Virus record (IMG/VR): IMGVR_UViG_3300005288_000001
Span: 1 to 64,000 of that record
DNA from: a virus
Direction: 5' to 3' (one strand)
Length of the DNA stretch: 64,000 bases
The notes under the pieces are model-generated. The model did no database searches, had not been told where the DNA came from, and saw nothing but the letters and a program-made list of their open reading frames with translations. The position numbers and the translations under genes were made by a program. Shown in pieces: positions 59,545 through 64,000 of the stretch (its first letter is position 1; each line of letters begins with the position of its first letter).

Positions 59545-59952
59545 TTATTCGTCGAACATATGCTCAATAGTCGCTATGGCCGCTTCTTTATAGAAGTCTT
59601 TCCGGACGTAGTTGTAGATATAGACCGGCTTGCCCGACTTCTGGGATAGCTTGATCGTATTCTTGGTGCCCGCGCTTTCGCCGTCCCAGAAGGCAACGAT
59701 GATGTCGCTGTTCTGGACGATGGTACGGTTTCTCATCATACCAGCGCTCTTACCATACTGGTCCCACTCAGGACGGAACACAATCATGGGGATACCGTTG
59801 TCGTGGGCGTAGCATTCACCCAGAGTGTCGGCACCATTAGCTCCACCAGAAATGATGGCTTCAACGACAAGACCTTCAGTGACGATAGCCATGTAAGCCT
59901 TAACAGCTTCATAGTCGTCAAAGGTACGAGTCCCCACGATTGCGATTTTCAT
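59545..59952 (-). CDS. SLOG-family protein (YspA-like), 135 aa
   Basis: Starts MKIAIVGTRTFDDYEAVKA; AIISGGANGADTLGECYA near 33 and MMRNRTIVQNSDIIVAFWDG near 71 with SAGTKNTI follow the DprA/SLOG Rossmann pattern of YspA/DUF2493 proteins. SLOG domains bind nucleotide-derived ligands, some being signals in CBASS or Thoeris. A phage copy could bind or degrade such ligands (inference). Overlaps the next gene start by ATGA. Confidence 0.82.
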   Translation of the reverse strand: MKIAIVGTRTFDDYEAVKAYMAIVTEGLVVEAIISGGANGADTLGECYAHDNGIPMIVFRPEWDQYGKSAGMMRNRTIVQNSDIIVAFWDGESAGTKNTIKLSQKSGKPVYIYNYVRKDFYKEAAIATIEHMFDE

Positions 59953-60209
59953 GTTCTTCCGTATATTTGGGTTTGGGTTTCGAGATACGAGATTCGGTTA
60001 CTTTGGGCCCGAACCAGTTTCTCAAGTTCGCGAACCCTTATGGCCAAATCCATTATGACCATCGTGTCGGGAACTTTACTCCCGCCAGTACGAATCATTT
60101 CCTCAGCGCGTTCCATGTTGCCTTCGCACATGACGAGGCACATTTTACACTGCATCAGCGGAGCATCGGTTTTGTCACGAAGCTCCTGGACCATAATCGC
60201 AGTGATCAT
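59949..60209 (-). CDS. EF-Ts N-terminal (UBA)-like protein, 86 aa
   Basis: MVQELRDKTDAPLMQCKMCL then CEGNMERAEEMIRTGG follows the N-terminal UBA domain of elongation factor Ts (LR..TgagmmdcKkAL....GD.ekA...LR). The domain is followed by a coiled coil (IRVRELEKLVRAQSNRI) instead of the EF-Ts core. In EF-Ts this domain binds EF-Tu. The protein may mimic it. ATGA overlap with the ferritin-like gene. Confidence 0.7.
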   Translation of the reverse strand: MITAIMVQELRDKTDAPLMQCKMCLVMCEGNMERAEEMIRTGGSKVPDTMVIMDLAIRVRELEKLVRAQSNRISYLETQTQIYGRT

Positions 60210-60751
60210 TTCCCGATCAACCTTCCGAACGCGAGATCATGGTGGGCCTCCATCTTGGCCAGGGCGGCTTCGCCAGCCATACGCTGAAGGGTTTCGCGAT
60301 GGAACACTTCGTCCGGGAGAATGATCTTCAGGGCGTAGCGGACATCAACGTCAGTATCAGGGTGGTCCAGGATAATTTCGAATCGCTCAGCGGCCAGCGA
60401 CTCACCGAAGTGGTTAACCGCTGCGTACGTCTTCAAATCATCGTACTGTTGATTCATGTAAGTCCAGTAGGAACTACACGTTTCAATCGTTGGTTCGACC
60501 AGTTCGATTCCACGATAATTCATCAGACCAGTAAGGATGTTTGAGTGTTTCATCTCATCCTCCGCAATGTTCATCAAAATCTTGGCCGAACGTTCGTCGT
60601 ATCCGATACCACTTTTGAGGAAGTCAACGTGGTCAGTATAGCCGCCGATTTCAGTAATCTGCAGCTTCTGCATCCACTTAACGAAGCGAGCGGAGTCCTT
60701 GCAAACCGCCGACCACCACGTCTTCGTGAATTCTATTTCGTCCTTATTCAC
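60206..60751 (-). CDS. Ferritin-like di-iron protein, 181 aa
   Basis: Two ExxH motifs, NIAEDEMKHSNI near residue 60 and LPDEVFHRET near 145, plus other Glu residues, fit a four-helix di-iron ferritin-like protein. Start is a GTG with AAGG 7 nt upstream, overlapping the upstream gene by 8 nt. Iron storage, oxidase or hydroxylase function is open. Confidence 0.72.
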   Translation of the reverse strand: MNKDEIEFTKTWWSAVCKDSARFVKWMQKLQITEIGGYTDHVDFLKSGIGYDERSAKILMNIAEDEMKHSNILTGLMNYRGIELVEPTIETCSSYWTYMNQQYDDLKTYAAVNHFGESLAAERFEIILDHPDTDVDVRYALKIILPDEVFHRETLQRMAGEAALAKMEAHHDLAFGRLIGK

Positions 60752-60953
60752 TGCCAGCCTTGGCGTGGAAGTCGTTGAGACGATCCAGGGTTTTCTGGGC
60801 CATTTCCAAGGTCTTGCTGCGATGGACACATTGGCAATCCCAGAAAACACAATGCTTGTCACTGACTGGAATGATGAAGTTGCGGGTGCCTTTTTCAAGG
60901 GCAATTGCTTCCAGATCGATCTGGGCGATAATGGTGTCAATACCGTGTGTCAT
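60744..60953 (-). CDS. Hypothetical protein, 69 aa
   Basis: Short protein with two Cys-Trp-Asp-Cys residues (VFWDCQCVH). Possible metal or thiol site. Weak start site. Unknown. Confidence 0.65.
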   Translation of the reverse strand: MTHGIDTIIAQIDLEAIALEKGTRNFIIPVSDKHCVFWDCQCVHRSKTLEMAQKTLDRLNDFHAKAGSE

Positions 60954-60985
60954 AAGTCTATGTCAATATCAAAGTCAAGATTGAG

Positions 60986-61555
60986 TCAGTCGAAACTGCT
61001 CGACGAAGAGCTACTGTCCGACGAGGAATAGCTGTCGCTGGAACTGTAGCTTGAGGAACTCGAATAGCTCGGAGCTGGCGCACTGTACGTTGGTTCGTAC
61101 GAAGGTGCCGGAGCAGGCGATGGCGAATACGTTGGCGGGTCGATCGTTCGATCCTCGGTCTTCACCTCAACGTGAGGAGCCGGCGCTGGCGTAATTGGCA
61201 TCTTCGGAACCGAGTGGGTGCTCAGAACAGATTGCATCAGGAGCGCATCAGCAACCGCGTCAGAAGCGTCGCTAGTAGTGCTACGGGTGCTATCGAAAGA
61301 AGCCTTTGGTGGGGCTGTACGGGCCTTGGCTGAGGGTTGGTAGCCGTCGGTCGGGCGGCGTGGCGGATAGCTTGGCGTCAGGACTTCACGGCGAGCTTCG
61401 CGCGATTCCCACTTCTTCACGGCCTTGGGGCCACCGTTCTTGAAGACTTCGGCACGCTTCTTTTGTTGCGCGATGTACGCATCGCCAATCGAAGGTGGAC
61501 GCAGGTCCGCTTCAGCGGGCTTCGACTTGAAAAGGTTCTTGAGCCAGTTAATCAT
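60986..61555 (-). CDS. Membrane-proximal low-complexity protein, 189 aa
   Basis: Begins MINWLKNLFKSK, then charged and Pro/Ser-rich disorder ending in a long Ser run. Low complexity makes function unreadable. ATG overlaps the upstream stop. Confidence 0.75.
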   Translation of the reverse strand: MINWLKNLFKSKPAEADLRPPSIGDAYIAQQKKRAEVFKNGGPKAVKKWESREARREVLTPSYPPRRPTDGYQPSAKARTAPPKASFDSTRSTTSDASDAVADALLMQSVLSTHSVPKMPITPAPAPHVEVKTEDRTIDPPTYSPSPAPAPSYEPTYSAPAPSYSSSSSYSSSDSYSSSDSSSSSSSFD

Positions 61556-61724
61556 AATTCCTCAGAGATGTTTCGATTTCGTGTTCAAAGATCATGTACA
61601 TACCACGCCCTTCAGGGAACTGTACCTTCAGTTCTTCTTTGCTAAACGTGTTAGCATCGAATACTCCTACAATACAATCCCAACCAAGGTCAAGACCAGT
61701 AACTACAAAGACTTTTTGTGCCAT
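61548..61724 (-). CDS. Hypothetical protein, 58 aa
   Basis: Compact alpha/beta (KVFVVTGLDLGWDCIVGVFD ... MYMIFEHEIE). ATG after GAAAACGTATGGC; overlaps the HAD gene end by 22 nt and the next gene by 8 nt. Common small phage protein pattern; unknown. Confidence 0.7.
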   Translation of the reverse strand: MAQKVFVVTGLDLGWDCIVGVFDANTFSKEELKVQFPEGRGMYMIFEHEIETSLRNYD

Positions 61725-62116
61725 ACGTTTTCTGGACTGTGCCAGACATTTTCCTTATTGGTTATATCGTGGACAAGACGCACGACCGTGGTCGGAGTCA
61801 AACCCTTCAATGCCTCTTCGATAATCTTAGCCTGAACCTCGTCATCCTCGAAGTGCACGTTGATAGTATAACCGCTACGATAGAGCATTAGCAGCGTACG
61901 AGCCTTATGTGCTCCCGAGGTTTCACGGGACTTGTGTTCGAAACGGCACGTGTTGAAGAAGATTTGGTTGTGAATACCGGCCGCATCGAGTTGACGACGG
62001 GTGGCAGTAAACTCCTCAACCGAACGACCAGTGATGATCACATCCTTCGGACCTGGATAAACACCAATCAATCCTTCTTCAAGAACGATGACGCCGTCGA
62101 TGTCAAAACTATTCAT
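61703..62116 (-). CDS. HAD-like hydrolase, 137 aa
   Basis: NSFDIDGVIVLEEG at the start is a HAD motif I variant (D-x-D); DVIITGRSVEEF near 30 motif II; HFEDDEVQAKIIEE near 92 motif IV (DD). Short, without a cap. Likely phosphatase. ATG with AAGGAG 8 nt upstream. Confidence 0.8.
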   Translation of the reverse strand: MNSFDIDGVIVLEEGLIGVYPGPKDVIITGRSVEEFTATRRQLDAAGIHNQIFFNTCRFEHKSRETSGAHKARTLLMLYRSGYTINVHFEDDEVQAKIIEEALKGLTPTTVVRLVHDITNKENVWHSPENVWHKKSL

Positions 62117-62402
62117 TCTCAAACTCCTTCTTCAGTTGTTCGTATTGTTTGCGGCGGTATGCCTTCTGTTCGCTTTCCAGACCATACAGGCGATCGACTT
62201 CAGACTTGGTCATTGGTCGCTCCCATTGCAGGCGAATGGCGGGATAACCCTTGCCATCTTCTTCGAGCCACATATGCAGACTCGCTTCGTATTCTTCGGG
62301 AACCTTGGCTCCGATCATTTCACCGATGTACTTCAGGAAGTTATCGGGACGCATGGCGCCGGGGATACGAATCCAATCACCTTGTTGGATAGTGTTTGTC
62401 AT
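62109..62402 (-). CDS. Hypothetical protein, 97 aa
   Basis: Charged protein (KSEVDRLYGLESEQKAYRRK); start ATG in an ATGA overlap with the lipoprotein gene. Unknown. Confidence 0.75.
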   Translation of the reverse strand: MTNTIQQGDWIRIPGAMRPDNFLKYIGEMIGAKVPEEYEASLHMWLEEDGKGYPAIRLQWERPMTKSEVDRLYGLESEQKAYRRKQYEQLKKEFENE

Positions 62403-62644
62403 TGTGCTCTGCACTCCATAGGAATATTCTTGGTTAAACGGATTGATTGTCGATAGGAAACTGTCGCGCAAGAGTCAACTACCTCGTCCCAATCGTTGTA
62501 TTTGGTGGCCTGAGGACCCACTGGGAGACCCTTCATGCAAGCATTGAACAGTTCTGCTCTAATGCATTGATTCGGAGAATTGTCTGGCGGACCCTCGCAA
62601 CCAACGAGAAAAGCAGCGGTAAGAATAATCAAAAGTTTCTTCAT
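62399..62644 (-). CDS. Small lipoprotein, 81 aa
   Basis: Signal peptide LLIILTAAFLVGC ends in a lipobox Cys at residue 16; the mature part has four Cys (ECRAQ end). Likely lipid-anchored in the host envelope; may alter superinfection. ATG follows the terminator at 62648 by a few nt. Confidence 0.85.
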   Translation of the reverse strand: MKKLLIILTAAFLVGCEGPPDNSPNQCIRAELFNACMKGLPVGPQATKYNDWDEVVDSCATVSYRQSIRLTKNIPMECRAQ

Positions 62645-62647
62645 AGT

Positions 62648-62668
62648 AAAAAGCCACCCGAAGGTGGC
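62648..62668 (-). terminator. Rho-independent terminator
   Basis: GCCACC-TTCG-GGTGGC followed by TTTTTAC on the minus strand, after the inositol-phosphate synthase gene. Confidence 0.9.
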
Positions 62669-62675
62669 GTAGAGT

Positions 62676-63971
62676 TTATTCGTAGTCGTTCTTAACGTCT
62701 TGGAAGGTGTACTTCAGATCAGCGGCCTTCGGAGCGTTTTCCTTCAGCTGTGCCTTGGTCAGATCAGTCAGGACTCGGCGGGACAGAGCATCGCATTCCC
62801 ACTTGGCGTCTTCGGTTTTCATCTGAAGAGGCGGGGTCTTTTGGGTCCAGGCTGAAGCTCCGCGGATAAAGCCCACGATACCCATCTCCGAGGCAACTTT
62901 GCAGAAACGAATCGCGCTGACCACGACCGAGCCGCTGTTAGGCGAATCTTGGACTGACAGACGGGCCGACATTTCGTAACGTGCACCACCGAACCCATAG
63001 GCAACAATATCAAAATTGGCGATCTTGTTATCCGACCCGACATACTGACCACCCGGTTTTTGTTGGACCGTGAGAGACGGTCCAGCGTAAAGGGTAGTGC
63101 CCGCGACGCTTTCGCCTCGGACCGTGCTTTGGCCTTTGAGAACATTTTCTTTGCTGATGTGCTTCGAGTGGAGACGTTCCTGCTTGGCCATATTCAGGAA
63201 GTCAGTATTGGCAGTACGACCGGTTCGGATATGTTCCTGACCTTGGGTCGAACCAGCGGCCATGTTCATTTGAATATGCTGGGTAACGTACAGGCCACTG
63301 TCCATCATCGCTCCTTGCAGAACTTCGGACATACGGCTGGCACCCCAACCCGAACGCATATCGGAACCGATGATTGTCAGACCCTTATCGATGAACTTCT
63401 GTTCAACTTCGCGGGCCTTCTCGATACCAATCATGGTGGGGATGCAATTCACGAAGTGGCAACCAGCGTTCAGGGCAGCTTGAACGTAGAACTCGGTAGC
63501 TTCTTCGGAACCGACTGGCAGGTAGTTGATGACGACGTCGACGCGAGCTTGCTTCAGCAGATGCGTTGCAGCTTCCAGATCGATGTGTTGCGGCAAGGTA
63601 TCCGGACGAACACGGAAAGAAACTTCACCAGGATAGTCCAGCATGTGGGGAGCCACGCCGTCAAGAACAGGGCCTGGCCATACCTTAGCACCAGGTTCGA
63701 TACAGAGTTCGTTAACGTATCCCACATGATCCATAGCACAGTTCGGAGCAGCTCGAATAGCTTCACGAAGTGGCTTGTTAATCTTGCGGGAATCAACGTC
63801 AAACCCAATCACGAACTCGATGTCGTTGACGGTGTATCCGCCGATGTCTTCATACATCAGACCGACTTTGTCTTGGGGATTTTCGATGTAGTATTGGATG
63901 CCTTCTACGAGAGACTTCGCACAGTTACCAACACCAACGATTGCTACGCGGATGCGTTCTTTATTTGACAT
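62676..63971 (-). CDS. myo-Inositol-1-phosphate synthase-like protein, 431 aa
   Basis: NAD-binding IRVAIVGVGNCAKSLVEGI near residue 6; family segments INYLPVGSEEATEF near 155, IGSDMRSGWGASR near 205 and TTLYAGPSLTVQ and FVIGFDVDSRKI. This fits the short archaeal/actinobacterial type. It isomerises glucose-6-phosphate to inositol-3-phosphate. Unusual in a phage. Start ATG with AAGGAAATC upstream; a longer start lacks a site. Confidence 0.88.
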   Translation of the reverse strand: MSNKERIRVAIVGVGNCAKSLVEGIQYYIENPQDKVGLMYEDIGGYTVNDIEFVIGFDVDSRKINKPLREAIRAAPNCAMDHVGYVNELCIEPGAKVWPGPVLDGVAPHMLDYPGEVSFRVRPDTLPQHIDLEAATHLLKQARVDVVINYLPVGSEEATEFYVQAALNAGCHFVNCIPTMIGIEKAREVEQKFIDKGLTIIGSDMRSGWGASRMSEVLQGAMMDSGLYVTQHIQMNMAAGSTQGQEHIRTGRTANTDFLNMAKQERLHSKHISKENVLKGQSTVRGESVAGTTLYAGPSLTVQQKPGGQYVGSDNKIANFDIVAYGFGGARYEMSARLSVQDSPNSGSVVVSAIRFCKVASEMGIVGFIRGASAWTQKTPPLQMKTEDAKWECDALSRRVLTDLTKAQLKENAPKAADLKYTFQDVKNDYE

Positions 63972-64000
63972 GATTTCCTTTTTCATATGTCAGTTGTTTC

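Noticed and set aside
1-64000. rRNA genes, insertion sequences, integrase or transposase
   Set aside because: None of the expected motifs or terminal repeats were seen; the window is phage core and accessory sequence.

Overview
The window is part of the genome of a large tailed double-stranded DNA phage. Supporting this are a T4-type core (gp61-like primase with zinc finger and Toprim motif, Rnh/FEN nuclease, class I ribonucleotide reductase NrdA/NrdB, ThyX, dCMP deaminase, a DUF6433-like protein), virion-type proteins (PAAR-like tip, Ig-like decoration protein), a nested two-component spanin, and dense, nearly unidirectional coding. The outer-membrane spanin lipoprotein implies a Gram-negative host; I cannot name the host genus. 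Of about 124 genes I accept, all but one lie on the minus strand, so the text reads from high to low coordinates along each operon. The exception is a 50-aa gene at 50817-50969 with its own promoter.

Layout by increasing coordinate. 1-18.7 kb: an accessory or early region of many small, mostly unrecognised genes in short operons, each started by a sigma70-like promoter (TTTACT-N17-TATAAT) that often sits directly on the U-tract of the previous terminator. Two odd gene-free blocks (about 1.3-2.2 kb and 5.2-5.9 kb) share short repeats and TGAT arrays. 19-24.7 kb: vWA protein, signal-peptide protein, kinase-like protein, NADAR protein, RNase H-like nuclease, then nicotinamide phosphoribosyltransferase and NMN adenylyltransferase-Nudix, a complete two-step NAD+ salvage route. 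25-33.8 kb: SGNH hydrolase, small membrane proteins, a DUF2828/TROVE-like vWA protein, a structured RNA candidate, HD-domain and Pth2-like proteins, a tRNA with anticodon UCA, and an AAA+ ATPase.

33.8-38.9 kb: a tRNA array. With outlying tRNAs at 26.8, 31.5, 32.6 and 44.6 kb it covers all 20 amino acids plus an initiator tRNA and the UCA tRNA. Some slots are filled by 42-72-nt CCA-ended mini RNAs that are not normal tRNAs, and a second family of small elements is closed by covarying 7-bp helices. 39-51 kb: PAAR-like protein, HAD, dCMP deaminase, MazG-like proteins, DNA replication and nucleotide genes, spanins. 51.6-56.9 kb: virion-type proteins. 56.9-64 kb: a metallophosphoesterase with N-terminal zinc ribbon, a P-loop kinase-like protein, SLOG protein, an EF-Ts UBA-like protein, ferritin-like protein, HAD protein, lipoprotein and a myo-inositol-phosphate synthase.

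Two promoter classes are visible: the TTTACT/TATAAT class in the early region, and a GTATAATTA class without a recognisable -35, which often overlaps the stop codon of the upstream gene and in three cases lies only 6-7 nt before the start codon (predicted leaderless mRNAs). All functional calls come from reading motifs by eye; no database search was run.
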